A stretch of DNA of 64,000 nt from Salinilacustrithrix flava (GTDB lineage Bacteria; Actinomycetota; Acidimicrobiia; Acidimicrobiales; Salinilacustritrichaceae): positions 3,720,001-3,784,000 of the forward strand of contig NZ_CP133888.1 in assembly GCF_041228405.1 (NCBI RefSeq). The letters are read 5' to 3'. Shown in pieces: positions 24,803 to 35,380 of the stretch. The notes beneath the pieces are model-generated. The model searched no databases, was not told the origin of the DNA, and worked only from the letters and a program-made list of their open reading frames with translations. Each line of letters begins with the position of its first letter. Position 1 is the first letter of the stretch. The translations under genes and the position numbers were made by a program.

Positions 24803-25803
24803 GCCCGGGCGGCGCCCGGACCGACTCCTCGCTCCGGGCGCGGGCGACCCGGGTGGCTCGGGCCATGGTCGCCGAGTGGACCCACGACCGCGTCCCCGAC
24901 GCTGCCGCGGCCGTGGCCTTCTACGCCGTGCTCAGCCTCCTGCCGGCGTTCCTGGCCCTGGCCGCGATGCTCGGCCCGCTCGACTCCCTCATCGGCGGGG
25001 AGGTCGCCGAGCGCGTGCAGGAGCGGGTGCTCGACTTCCTCGGCACGGTGCTCACGTCCGAGGCGGACGGCACCCTCGAGGTGGCTCGCGACCTGTTCGA
25101 GAACGAACGCCCGGGCCTGCTGACCTTCTCGCTCGTGATCGCGATCTGGACCGTGTCGCGCAGCTTCGCCGCCCTCGTGCGCGCGCTCGACGTGGTCTAC
25201 GACCTGGACGAGCACCGCAGCTGGTTGCGGGTCCGCGGCACCGCCCTGCTCGTCGCCGTGGGCTCGGTCGTGGCCGCGTCGCTCATGCTCGTGGCCATCG
25301 TCGTCGGCCCGCTGTTCGGCACCGGCGAGCAGATCGCCGACCAGGTCGGCCTCGGCGACCAGTTCGTGTTCCTCTGGGACGTCTTCCGGCTGCCGTTCGC
25401 GTTCGTCGTGCTCGTGCTGTGGGCGGCGACGATCTTCCACATCGCCCCCAACCACCACACGCCGTGGCGCTGGGACGTGCCGGGCGCGCTGCTCACTGCG
25501 GTGCTGTGGCTGCTGTTCTCCGGCGCGCTGCGCCTGTACCTGGAGCTCGCCCAGGCCGGGAACGCGGTGTTCGGCGCCCTCGGCGGTGCGCTCATCGTGC
25601 TGCTGTGGTTCTGGCTGCTGTCGCTCGCCGTGCTCATCGGTGGCGAGCTCAACCAGGTGCTGGCCGACGAGGCCGGCGTGGACCTGGGCTCAGACGCCGT
25701 CGATCGCGCGACGGAGATCGGCGACGAACGCACCGGCCTCCAGCGCGGACCCGCCGTCGAGGAGCAGGCGCATGATCGCCGAGGCGACGATCACCCCGTC
25801 TGA
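24799..25803 (+). CDS. YihY/BrkB family inner-membrane protein
   Basis: 334-aa membrane protein with the YihY hallmarks: DAAAAVAFYAVLSLLPAFLAL (first helix), TFSLVIAIWTVSRSFAALVRALDVVYD, and LLWFWLLSLAVLIGGELNQVL (last helix); about six helices in all. Role unclear (formerly RNase BN; suggested transport or virulence factor). The 38-residue C-terminal tail after GSDAVD is polar and encoded antisense to trpA: the gene runs 114 bp into trpA on the opposite strand, so this tail is probably acquired read-through. Confidence 0.85.
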   Translation: MSPGGARTDSSLRARATRVARAMVAEWTHDRVPDAAAAVAFYAVLSLLPAFLALAAMLGPLDSLIGGEVAERVQERVLDFLGTVLTSEADGTLEVARDLFENERPGLLTFSLVIAIWTVSRSFAALVRALDVVYDLDEHRSWLRVRGTALLVAVGSVVAASLMLVAIVVGPLFGTGEQIADQVGLGDQFVFLWDVFRLPFAFVVLVLWAATIFHIAPNHHTPWRWDVPGALLTAVLWLLFSGALRLYLELAQAGNAVFGALGGALIVLLWFWLLSLAVLIGGELNQVLADEAGVDLGSDAVDRATEIGDERTGLQRGPAVEEQAHDRRGDDHPV

Positions 25804-26469
25804 CGGGGCGGCGGCCGCAGCAGCGGTCTCCGGGGAGGAGATGCCGAAGCCCATCACCACCGGGAGATCGGTGATCTGCTTGACCCGACCGGCCAGGTCC
25901 GCGGTCCACGTCCCGACCTCGGAGCGCTCGCCGGTCACGCCGAGCACGTTCACGCCGTAGACGAAGCCCCGGCTGCGAGCGGTCAGCTTGGCGAGGCGCT
26001 CGTCGCTGCTGATCGGGCTGGCCAGCATGACGGTGTCGAGGTCGGCGTCGCCCACCGCCTCCTCCCAGGCGTCCATCTCCTCGTAGGGGACGTCGGGGAT
26101 GATCGCGCCGTGCACCCCGGACTGGATGCACTCCTCGACGAAGCGCCGGTACCCCATGCGGAACGGGATGTTGGCGTAGGTCATCACGATGAGCGGGATG
26201 GAGACGTCGAGGCCGCGCAGCTCGGACAGGACCGTGCGGGGCGTGGTGCCCCGGCGCAGCGCCTGGTCGGATGCGGCCTGGATCGTGGGCCCGTCCATGA
26301 CCGGGTCGGAGAACGGGATGTTGACCTCGACACCGTCGGCGCCGGCGTCCTCGTAGGCGCGGATGACGTCGAGCCAGTCGTCGGTGATGCCGCCGGTGAC
26401 GTAGGGCATCAGCAGCTTGCGGCCGCTGTCGCGCCGCTCGCGCAGGTGCTTCTCGAGCGTGCCCATCAC
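25690..26469 (-). CDS. trpA: tryptophan synthase alpha chain
   Basis: Cleaves indole-3-glycerol phosphate to indole and G3P. 259 aa; LMPYVTGGITDDWLDVIRAY, catalytic Glu in GVEVNIPFSDP, GAIIPDVPYEE with catalytic Asp, and VMGFGISSPE. The phosphate site lies near the C-terminus. Overlaps trpB by 4 bp. Its last 114 bp are overlapped by the convergent YihY gene. Confidence 0.96.
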   Translation of the reverse strand: MMGTLEKHLRERRDSGRKLLMPYVTGGITDDWLDVIRAYEDAGADGVEVNIPFSDPVMDGPTIQAASDQALRRGTTPRTVLSELRGLDVSIPLIVMTYANIPFRMGYRRFVEECIQSGVHGAIIPDVPYEEMDAWEEAVGDADLDTVMLASPISSDERLAKLTARSRGFVYGVNVLGVTGERSEVGTWTADLAGRVKQITDLPVVMGFGISSPETAAAAAAPSDGVIVASAIMRLLLDGGSALEAGAFVADLRRAIDGV

Positions 26470-27650
26470 AGCTCCCCGAGGATCTCGGCGACCTGGGCCA
26501 CGTCCTTGTCGCCCCGGCCCGACAGGTTGAGCAGCACGGTCTTGCCGGCGAGCTCCTCACGGGCCCGGCTGACCCAGGCGAGGGCGTGGGCCGGCTCGAG
26601 CGCCGGGATGATGCCCTCGGTGCGGGACAGCAGCTGGAAGGCGTCGAGCACCTCGGCGTCGGTGACCGACTCGTAGCGGGCCCGACCCAGCTCGGCGAGG
26701 TGGGCGTGCTCGGGGCCGACGCCGGGGTAGTCGAGGCCGGCGGAGATCGACTGGGCCTCCTGGACCTGGCCGTGGTCGTCCTGGAGCAGGAACGATGTGG
26801 AGCCGTGGACGATGCCGGCCACGCCGCGCCCGACGGCTGCGCCGCCGGCGGGCTCGACGCCCACCAGGTCGGCGTCGGAGTCGACGAAGCCGGAGAAGAT
26901 GCCGATGGCGTTGGAGCCGCCACCCACGCAGGCGGTGACGACGTCCGGGTCCCGTCCGTCGAGGGCGAGGCACTGCTCGCGGGCCTCGGTGCCGATCACC
27001 CGGTGCAGCTCGCGGACCATGAACGGGTACGGGTGCGGGCCCATCGCCGAGCCGAGGCAGTAGTGGGTGGACTCCACGGTGGCGACCCAGTCCCGCATGG
27101 CCTCGTTCACCGCGTCCTTGAGGGTGCGGGAGCCGGTCTCGGCCGAGCGGACCTCGGCGCCGAGGAGGCGCATCCGGAACACGTTGAGCTTCTGGCGCTC
27201 CATGTCGACGGCGCCCATGTAGACGACGCAGTCGAGGCCGAGCAGGGCGGCGGCGGTCGCGGTGGCCACGCCGTGCTGGCCGGCGCCGGTCTCGGCCACC
27301 AGGCGCTTCTTGCCCATCCGCTGGGCGAGCAGGGCCTGGCCGAGGACGTTGTTGATCTTGTGGCTGCCGGTGTGGTTCAGGTCCTCGCGCTTGAGCAGCA
27401 GGCGCAGGCCGAGCTCGTCGGAGAGGCGGTCGCACAGGGTCAGGGGGCTGGGGCGGCCGGCGTAGTCGCGCAGGAGGCCGTCGAGCCGACCCCGGAAGGC
27501 CTCGTCGGCCCAGGCGGCGCGGAACTCGTGCTCGACCTCCTGGCAGGCACCGACCAGGGTCTCGGGGACGAACTGGCCGCCGAAGCGGCCGAAGCGGCCG
27601 TCGGGCACGTCGCCCATGATCGAGTCGGCGGCGGTGGGCGTGGTGGTCAT
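26466..27650 (-). CDS. trpB: tryptophan synthase beta chain
   Basis: PLP enzyme condensing indole with serine. 394 aa; Schiff-base Lys in NHTGSHKINN, GRPSPLTLCDRLS, ETGAGQHGVATATAAA, and the phosphate-binding GGGSNAIGIF. Partner of TrpA, with 4-bp overlaps to trpA and trpF. Confidence 0.97.
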   Translation of the reverse strand: MTTTPTAADSIMGDVPDGRFGRFGGQFVPETLVGACQEVEHEFRAAWADEAFRGRLDGLLRDYAGRPSPLTLCDRLSDELGLRLLLKREDLNHTGSHKINNVLGQALLAQRMGKKRLVAETGAGQHGVATATAAALLGLDCVVYMGAVDMERQKLNVFRMRLLGAEVRSAETGSRTLKDAVNEAMRDWVATVESTHYCLGSAMGPHPYPFMVRELHRVIGTEAREQCLALDGRDPDVVTACVGGGSNAIGIFSGFVDSDADLVGVEPAGGAAVGRGVAGIVHGSTSFLLQDDHGQVQEAQSISAGLDYPGVGPEHAHLAELGRARYESVTDAEVLDAFQLLSRTEGIIPALEPAHALAWVSRAREELAGKTVLLNLSGRGDKDVAQVAEILGEL

Positions 27651-28297
27651 GGTGCGGTCCAGAGGTCGGCGAGGGGGGTGTGGGGGTCGGTGCCGGGGTC
27701 GGCAGCCTTGGCGGCGGCGACGAACGCCCGCACGGCGTCGGGGTCCTTCTTCCCGAAGGACGCCTCGACACCGGAGGCGACGTCGACGCCCCAGGGCCGG
27801 ACCGTGCGGATGGCGTCGGCCACGGTGTCGGGCCGGAGGCCGCCGGCGAGGAGCACTCGGTGGCGACGGGTGAGGTCGCCGACCAGGCTCCAGTCGAAGG
27901 GCTCGCCGCCGCCGGGCGTGGGTGCGTCGAGCAGGAGGATGTCGGCGCCGTGGCGGTCGATCTCGTCGAGCTGAGGGTCGCCGGCCGCCATGCCGCGGAT
28001 CAGCACCGGGACCCGCTCGTGCACCTGGGCGCTGGTGGCGGGCGTCTCGGCGCCGTGGAGCTGGGCCGCCCGCAGGCCGACCTCGTCGACGATGTCGAGG
28101 ACCTCCCGGGCCAGGTGGTCGCGGAAGACGCCGACGGTGAGCACGTGGTCGGGGACGGCGGCCACGATCTCCTTGGCCTCCTCGACGGTGACCTGGCGGC
28201 GGGAGGGGGCGAAGATCACGCCGATCGCGTCGGCACCAGCGTCGACGGCCAGCTCGGCGTCAGCGGCGCTGGTGGTGGCGCAGATCTTCACGAACAC
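27647..28297 (-). CDS. trpF: phosphoribosylanthranilate isomerase
   Basis: Amadori isomerase of tryptophan synthesis, ~216 aa (beta/alpha)8 barrel. The N-terminus VFVKICATTSAADA carries the catalytic Cys. GADAIGVIF, VGVFRD, AAQLHG and LAGGLRPDTVADAI follow, with catalytic Asp in LLLDAPTPGG. Start GTG 28297 (GTG 28291 possible). Many actinobacteria lack trpF and use the bifunctional PriA; here trpF and hisA coexist. The gene lies 99 bp past trpC, across a terminator-like hairpin. Confidence 0.92.
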   Translation of the reverse strand: MFVKICATTSAADAELAVDAGADAIGVIFAPSRRQVTVEEAKEIVAAVPDHVLTVGVFRDHLAREVLDIVDEVGLRAAQLHGAETPATSAQVHERVPVLIRGMAAGDPQLDEIDRHGADILLLDAPTPGGGEPFDWSLVGDLTRRHRVLLAGGLRPDTVADAIRTVRPWGVDVASGVEASFGKKDPDAVRAFVAAAKAADPGTDPHTPLADLWTAP

Positions 28298-28351
28298 GGC
28301 CGCGACCGTAACTGAGGCACAACCCGATTCCCCCGGCAGATCCGAAGAGAA

Positions 28352-28395
28352 AATCCCGTGGATCCTGACCACGGGTGGTCAGGATCCACGGGATT
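28352..28395 (-). terminator. strong intrinsic terminator between trpC and trpF
   Basis: Perfect 20-bp stem (arms 28352-28371 and 28376-28395) with a CGGG loop, starting 2 bp past the trpC stop. In the minus-strand RNA it is followed by TTCTCTTC, a U-rich tail. It should end or attenuate transcription between trpC and trpF. Confidence 0.8.
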
Positions 28396-28396
28396 C

Positions 28397-29170
28397 TCAT
28401 CTACGGAGGGCGGCGACCGCGGCGGTGGGGTCGCCGGACGTGACGAGGGACTCCCCCACCAGGACGGCGTCGTAGCCGGCATCGGCGAGGGCCTTGGCGT
28501 CGTCGGCGTCGCGCACGCCGGATTCGGCGACCGACACGACGTGATCGGGGAACGCCGCGGCCATGCGCACGGCCCGCTCGTGGTCGACCTCGAAGGTGAC
28601 GAGATCCCGCTGGTTGACGCCGACGAGGGTGGCGCCGACGGCGAGGGCCCGTTCGAGCTCGGCTTCGTCGTGGACCTCGACCAGCGCGTCGAGGCCGATC
28701 TCGGTGGCGGTGCGGTGGAACTCGCCCAGCTCCTCGTCGTCGAGGGCGGCGGCGATCAGCAGCACGCAGTCGGCGCCCATCAGCCGGGCGTCGAGCACGT
28801 CCTTGACCGACACCGTGAAGTCCTTGCGCAGCACGGGGAGGCGTGTGCCGGCCCGGGCTGCGGCGAGGTCCTCGGGCGAGCCGCCGAAGTGCACCTCGTC
28901 GGTGAGCACCGACAGGCACGTGGCCCCGCCCTGCTCGTACTGGCCGGCGAGGCGGGCGGGGTCGAGGTCGGCGAACAGGTCGCCCTTGGAGGGCGAGCGG
29001 CGCTTCACCTCGGCGATGACCGCGAGGCCGTCCGCGGCGCGCAGGGCGTCGGCGAAGCCGCGGGTCGGCTTGGCGCCCTCGAGGGCGCGACGGAGCTCGA
29101 CCTCCGACCGCTCGTCGCCGGCGGCGGTCAGCCGGTGGGCGAGCAGGATGCCGTCGAGGTAGGTGGCCAT
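28397..29170 (-). CDS. trpC: indole-3-glycerol phosphate synthase
   Basis: Ring-closing enzyme of tryptophan synthesis, 257-aa TIM barrel. VIAEVKRRSPSKGDL with catalytic Lys, LSVLTDEVHFGGS, VLRKDFTVSVKDVLDARLMG, LVEVHDEAEL, VGVNQRDLVTFEVD and VAESGV are all present. ATG 29170. Encoded 22 bp after the ABM-domain gene and followed by a terminator. Confidence 0.97.
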   Translation of the reverse strand: MATYLDGILLAHRLTAAGDERSEVELRRALEGAKPTRGFADALRAADGLAVIAEVKRRSPSKGDLFADLDPARLAGQYEQGGATCLSVLTDEVHFGGSPEDLAAARAGTRLPVLRKDFTVSVKDVLDARLMGADCVLLIAAALDDEELGEFHRTATEIGLDALVEVHDEAELERALAVGATLVGVNQRDLVTFEVDHERAVRMAAAFPDHVVSVAESGVRDADDAKALADAGYDAVLVGESLVTSGDPTAAVAALRR

Positions 29171-29192
29171 GACCCGTCGCTTGTGCCGGTGG

Positions 29193-29504
29193 TCAGCCGG
29201 GGAGGCCCTTGGCCTGCACCGGGGTGCAGATGTGCAGCTCGGGGGCGCCGGCGAGCAGGCCGCCGATCTTGCCGCCGAAGGCCTTGAAGGCGTCGCTGGC
29301 GCCGTGGGCCTTGAGGGCATCGTTGTCGGTGTACATCTCGTAGACCCACACAGAGGTCTCGTCCCCGGTGTCGGTGCTGATGGCGTACACGCGGGTGCCG
29401 TCCTCGGACTCGACCTGCGGGAAGTAGTCCTGGAAGGCGGCGACGATCTCGTCGCGCTTGCCTTCCTGGGCCTGGATGCGGGCGATGACGGTGAGCTGCG
29501 ACAT
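29193..29504 (-). CDS. ABM-domain (antibiotic biosynthesis monooxygenase-like) protein
   Basis: 103-aa dimeric alpha+beta barrel protein resembling YgiN-type quinol monooxygenases. LTVIARIQAQEGKRDEIVAAF at the N-terminus and VWVYEMYTDNDALKAHG in the middle fit the family. TAGCGT on the minus strand (29513-29518) ends 8 nt before ATG, so the mRNA is probably leaderless. This promoter would also drive trpC. Substrate unknown. Confidence 0.8.
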   Translation of the reverse strand: MSQLTVIARIQAQEGKRDEIVAAFQDYFPQVESEDGTRVYAISTDTGDETSVWVYEMYTDNDALKAHGASDAFKAFGGKIGGLLAGAPELHICTPVQAKGLPG

Positions 29505-29541
29505 GGGCGGCGACGCTACCGGACAGCCTCGCCGCGAGCGG

Positions 29542-30102
29542 TCACTCCCGGTCGTTCCGGCTGGCGTTGATGAGCGCGACGAAGGGCAGGGCCAGGAAGC
29601 TCAGCCCGGCGAGGGCGAGCACGAAGAACCCGGCGATGAGCATCCCGCCGTAGCCGAGGAACGCGCCACCGAGGATCATCGTGACCCCGACCGCGGCCAG
29701 CGTCGCGGGGGCGAGGGCGAAGGCCCGGGGGATGCTGGGCGCTCCGGTGGGCGTGTCGTCGAAGAGCCGGGGATCGATGTCGTCGGAGGTGTCGAAGGGC
29801 TGGAAGGAGCTGTCGGGGTCCCGCACGTGGGCGCCGCCCGCCGTGGTCGACGGACCGGCGAGGCGGGCGTCGTAGGCAGCCCGCCTGGCCGGGTCGGACA
29901 GCACCGTCCACGCCGCGTTGACGCGGGCCATCCGGACGGCAGCGTCGGCTCGGGCCTGCTCGCTGGAGGCGCCCATGCGGTCGGGGTGGTGCCGGCGGGC
30001 CAGGGCCACGTAGGCGGCGCGGATGTCCGCCGGGGACGCGGAGGGGGCGACGCCGAGCTCGTCGTAGTGGCGCGGCTCCCTCCCGTCCTGCTGGTGACCC
30101 AT
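29542..30102 (-). CDS. DnaJ-domain membrane protein
   Basis: 186 aa. The J domain at residues ~12-80 has the HPD motif in ALARRHHPDRMG and the closing AYDARLAG, so it can stimulate an Hsp70. The C-terminal ~60 residues hold two membrane helices (FALAPATLAAVGVTMILGG and MLIAGFFVLALAGLSFLALP). Likely a membrane-tethered DnaK co-chaperone. ATG 30102 follows TAGGGT (minus, 30110-30115) by 7 nt, supporting it over GTG 30111. Confidence 0.82.
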   Translation of the reverse strand: MGHQQDGREPRHYDELGVAPSASPADIRAAYVALARRHHPDRMGASSEQARADAAVRMARVNAAWTVLSDPARRAAYDARLAGPSTTAGGAHVRDPDSSFQPFDTSDDIDPRLFDDTPTGAPSIPRAFALAPATLAAVGVTMILGGAFLGYGGMLIAGFFVLALAGLSFLALPFVALINASRNDRE

Positions 30103-30123
30103 GGGGGCCACCCTACGAGGGCC

Positions 30124-31026
30124 TCAGTCGTCCTCCGTCGTGGTCGGACCCGGCGTCGGGGTCGCCTCGTCGGGCTCCGTCGTCGTCGTGGACGTCGTGG
30201 TCGTCGGGCGCGGCGCGCAGGACGGGACCTCGAGCGGGAAGGTGCGCTCGTCGGCACCGTCGGCCACCACCGCCGTCGCGGTCACCGTGGCGGTCTGCTC
30301 GCAGCGGTAGGTGAACACGGCCACGCCGTCGCTGTCCGTGGCGCTCGGGGCATCGACCAGCTCCCACCCCGCCGAGCGCACCTGCACCGGCTGGCCCGGG
30401 AGCGGCCGCGTGCGGCCGACGCCGTCATCGCCGACCACCTTCTCCACGACCCGGACCGCGAGGCTCACCGTGTCGCCCACGGTCGGCGCCGCCGGCGTCA
30501 CGTCGGACAGCACGAGGATCCCCTGGTGCTCCCGGACCACGAGCCGCAGCTCCCGGGGCTGGGACTCGGTGAGGAAGAAGACCTCGGGCTCGAGCATCGT
30601 CAGCGTGGGCGGGGCGAACGCCCGGACCCGCATGCGCCCGCCCGGCAGCCCCTCCAGCACCCAGGTCCCGTCGTCGCGGGTGCGCACCTCGCGGACCTGG
30701 ACCGCGTCGCCGACCAGCCGCTCGATGCGCACGATCGCGCCCGGGACCGGCCCGGACGGACCGGTGACGTCGCCGCTGAGGATGGCGTCACCGAACTCGG
30801 CCAGGGTCGTGGTCGTCTGGCCGGCCACGGCCTGCAGGACGGTGCGGGAGTGGTCGACCGAGGTCGTGGTCTCCGCCGGCCGGGTGGTGGCGGTGGGATC
30901 GGGCGGGGGCAGCGTGGCCCGCTCGGGGGCGCTGCACGTGCTGCCGAACACGGCGATCACGAGGGCCACGCCCGCCACCACGGCGACGAGGCGGGCGGGG
31001 TGGCGGACCTGCGGGAACCGGGCCAT
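30124..31026 (-). CDS. exported protein with carboxypeptidase-regulatory-like domains
   Basis: 300 aa. An N-terminal signal or anchor helix (LVAVVAGVALVIAVFGSTC; the Cys is a weak lipobox candidate) is followed by a Thr/Pro-rich linker. Two Ig-like segments follow: a CarboxypepD_reg-like unit (GPVPGAIVRIERL, GTWVLEGLPGGRMRVRAF) and a second near 200-270. The tail is low-complexity Thr/Pro/Glu. Probably a surface or periplasmic structural protein. It lies 5 bp after the ygfZ-type gene and is likely cotranscribed. Confidence 0.65.
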   Translation of the reverse strand: MARFPQVRHPARLVAVVAGVALVIAVFGSTCSAPERATLPPPDPTATTRPAETTTSVDHSRTVLQAVAGQTTTTLAEFGDAILSGDVTGPSGPVPGAIVRIERLVGDAVQVREVRTRDDGTWVLEGLPGGRMRVRAFAPPTLTMLEPEVFFLTESQPRELRLVVREHQGILVLSDVTPAAPTVGDTVSLAVRVVEKVVGDDGVGRTRPLPGQPVQVRSAGWELVDAPSATDSDGVAVFTYRCEQTATVTATAVVADGADERTFPLEVPSCAPRPTTTTSTTTTEPDEATPTPGPTTTEDD

Positions 31027-31031
31027 CGGCC

Positions 31032-31876
31032 TCAGCTGATGGGCAGCACGTGCACGACCCCGGGCACGCCGCCGACGGTGACCTCTGCACCCTCCAGGAC
31101 GGCCCGGCCGAGGAACGCGAGGGCGATGGGCCCGTGCCGGTCCGACACCGCCGCGGTCGTGACGGTGGCGGCCGGTCCCTCGCACTCGACGGGGGCGCCC
31201 TCCTCGACCGGGGCCTCGAGCACGATGGCTCGCAGGCGGCGGGGCACGTTGCCGCCGCGGCTGTCGATGCGGGCGGTCAGCTCCTGGCCGACGAAGCACC
31301 CCTTCGTGAACGAGACGGACTCGTCCACGATCCAGTCGCCGATCTCGGCGGGGATCGTGGACTCGGTGAGCTCGCGGCCCATGGCGGGCACGCCGTGCTC
31401 GACGTCGTGGGCCCGGAGCTGCGCGGGGGTCATCGGCTCGACATCTTCGGGGAGCTCGGCACCGGGGCCGAGCAGGTCGTAGCCCGTGACCGTGCCCCCG
31501 GGCGGGGCGAGGCGCAGGACGCCGTCGGGGACGTCGCCGCGGGGGGCGCCGGTGCCGCGCACGGCGACGGCAGGCCAGTCGAGCACCTCGATCTCGGCCT
31601 TGGTGCGGATGAGGAACCGCTTCAGGCGGTCGTGCAGGGCCTGGCCCCACCCGTCGTCGATGTCGAGGAGGACCTCGTCGGCGGCGGTGCGGGTGATGCG
31701 GGCCCACGCGTCGACCTTGCCCTGGGGCTGGAGCACGAAGGTCCACGACGAGGTGTGGACGCCGAGGGCGTCGACGTCCTGGCTCAGCTGGCCCTGGAGG
31801 AACGTGAGCGCGTCGGGGCCCCAGACCCGGACCACGTCTCGTTGGATGGGGGTGCCCCTCGGGGTGTCGGCCTCGG

Positions 31877-31880
<4 letters not shown>
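31032..31880 (-). CDS. ygfZ: YgfZ/GcvT-like folate-binding Fe-S maintenance protein
   Basis: 282-aa COG0354 family member. It has the defining motif KGCFVGQELTARIDSRGG with its Cys, plus FLQGQLSQDVDALG and a GcvT-like fold. YgfZ proteins use folate to help assembly or repair of certain Fe-S enzymes. ATG 31880 overlaps the trpE stop by 4 bp, so it is cotranscribed with trpE, an association without obvious metabolic reason. Confidence 0.88.
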
Positions 31881-33420
<1,540 letters not shown>

Positions 33421-33424
<4 letters not shown>

Positions 33425-33804
33425 CCGTTGGGCGCGACGTCGGGGTCGGTGAACGACCGGTAGAAGCAGGAGTACTCGCCGGTGTGGCAGGCCCCGCTGC
33501 CCTCCTGCTCCACGACCAGCAGGATCGTGTCGCCGTCGCAGTCGTAGTGGGCCTCGCGGATGTACTGGCGGTCGCCGGAGGTCTCGCCCTTGCACCAGTA
33601 CTCCTGGCGGGAGCGGCTCCAGAACCACGTGCGGCCGGTCTCGAGGCTCTTGCGCAGGGACTCATCGTTCATCCAGGCCAGCATCAGGATCTTCCCGGTG
33701 CCCTCCTCCTGGACGATGGCGGGGACGAGGCCGTCGTCGTTGTACTTGACGTTGTCCAGGTGGCCCTCGACGAAGGCGAGCGGGGTGGCGGTCGGGCCGG
33801 TCAT
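33421..33804 (-). CDS. hisI: phosphoribosyl-AMP cyclohydrolase
   Basis: Third step of histidine synthesis. 127-aa monofunctional HisI without a HisE domain. WMNDESLRKSLETGRTWFWS, RQEYWCKGETSG, DCDGDTILLVVEQ and GACHTGEYSCF provide the Zn/Mg ligands. TACGAT (minus, 33812-33817) ends 7 nt before ATG 33804, a leaderless promoter that should drive hisI-trpE-ygfZ, linking histidine and tryptophan synthesis in one transcript. Confidence 0.95.
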
Positions 33805-33857
33805 GGCCCGCATCGTAGGTCCGGCCCCGCCGGCCCCCGAAGTGCGATCGGCCCGGC

Positions 33858-35072
33858 TCAGGCTGCCGACACGCTCCAGTGCCAAGGCTCGCTGGCCAGG
33901 TTGAAGAAGCCGTAGCCGGCGGCGTTGGCGGCCAGCCACCGGTAGGCGGGCGAGCGGCGAGACGTGATGCTCTCCTCGCCGTGGCGGAAGTCGACGGCGA
34001 GGCCGCTCTCGTGGAGCGACCGGTTGGGCTTGGCCGTCGGCGGCGAGCAGGCGCTGCTGGACTTCTCGTAGATGTCGAACTCGGTCGGCCCGCAGTTCTG
34101 CTCGCGCAGCTCGAGCTGGCGCCGGGTGGAGCGGTAGGCCTTGCCGCGCAGGTCGATGCCGTCGGCCCGGGCGGCCACGACCATGTCCCGCAGGGCGCCG
34201 GCGATGGAGGCGTGGACCCGGAAGCCCTCGACGCGGACGAGCGGGAGGTCTTGGCGGCCGCGCTCCTCCTCGGCCACCCACCGCCCGGCGGCCAGCATCC
34301 CCGAGCGGGCATGTCGCAGCTCGTTGTGGAGGTACTCGATGTGGGCGTCCATCCGGTTGGCCGATCGGTGGGCGAGGTCGAGGGCAGCACGGTGGTGCTG
34401 GCGCCGTGCCTCCCGATCGAGGAGCCCCAGCTCGGCCTCCTCGGCAGTCCGGCGCGCGGCCAGCGCGTCGAGCTCGGCGGCATTGAACGTCACGTCGGTC
34501 GCGCCGGTGCCGGTGCCGGCGTCGAGCGCGGGCTGCGCGGCCTTCAGCGCGCGTCGGTGCGCCACCTCGGCGCGGATCTCGTCCCGCCGCTTCGTCGCCT
34601 CGGCGTCGGCCTTCGCAGCCCGCTCCAGCTCGGCGCCGGCGGCCCGGACGTCGACGCGCATCGACCGGGCGGTCTCGTAGAGCACGTACTCGGCGGCGCG
34701 CAGGCCCTCCACGTGGGCGGTGGCGACGACGATGCGGGCCCGCAGCTCGGAGGCCCGCTCGGTCGGCAGCTCGGGCAGCGGCAGATCGAGGTCGGCCACG
34801 GTCACCGCGTCGAGGTCCACGCCCTGGTAGCCCAGCGACAGCAGGTCGACGCCGTCGATCCCGGGGAACGCCATGGACGGGCCGGCCGCCGGGAGCGAGT
34901 CGGGCACGGTCGGGGCCGCGGCCGGAGCGGCGGTCGCAGCCGCCTCGGCCCGGCCGAGTGGGCTGGACGCGTTGGCGCTCAGGGGCGGGCCGAAGAACGC
35001 GCCCAGACCGACGGTGAGGGCGAGGCCGCCGGCGAGCACGGAGACCTTGAGGCGAGGACGGAGAGGTTGCAT
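33858..35072 (-). CDS. secreted VanY-type D-Ala-D-Ala carboxypeptidase with coiled-coil stalk
   Basis: 404-aa exported peptidase. Signal peptide at ~1-36 (LKVSVLAGGLALTVGLGAFF, cleavage near ANA-SS), a long helical coiled coil at ~100-250, then an M15B/VanY catalytic domain. Zinc and catalytic residues are in SLHESGLAVDF (SxHxxGxAxD) and EPWHWS. It should trim peptidoglycan stem peptides outside the membrane. The stalk resembles NlpC/P60- and EnvC-type spacers. 53 bp upstream of the hisI start. Confidence 0.85.
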   Translation of the reverse strand: MQPLRPRLKVSVLAGGLALTVGLGAFFGPPLSANASSPLGRAEAAATAAPAAAPTVPDSLPAAGPSMAFPGIDGVDLLSLGYQGVDLDAVTVADLDLPLPELPTERASELRARIVVATAHVEGLRAAEYVLYETARSMRVDVRAAGAELERAAKADAEATKRRDEIRAEVAHRRALKAAQPALDAGTGTGATDVTFNAAELDALAARRTAEEAELGLLDREARRQHHRAALDLAHRSANRMDAHIEYLHNELRHARSGMLAAGRWVAEEERGRQDLPLVRVEGFRVHASIAGALRDMVVAARADGIDLRGKAYRSTRRQLELREQNCGPTEFDIYEKSSSACSPPTAKPNRSLHESGLAVDFRHGEESITSRRSPAYRWLAANAAGYGFFNLASEPWHWSVSAA

Positions 35073-35380
35073 CGGACCCGTGGGGTTTCGGGAGGCGCGC
35101 GACGGGCCGGAGCCCCGCTCCCCGCGTCCGTGCGCCCGCGCGCGCCAGCGCCCGTCCGCACGTCCACGGTGAGCATGTCCGACCTCGTTGCCGGTCGGTG
35201 CCGCCCACCTCGAGAGGTGTGTTGCAGTGGTCGCGATCGTACGGTCACGCGACCGCCACACAGCGTCACCTGGGCCCGAGTTGGCCGGCTGTTGACCTTC
35301 TGTCCCGGGTCGTGGCGCGAACTGCCTGCGAGGCCTGGTCCAGGTGGCCCAGACCAGGCCGATCCGGGTGGCCCAGCGCC

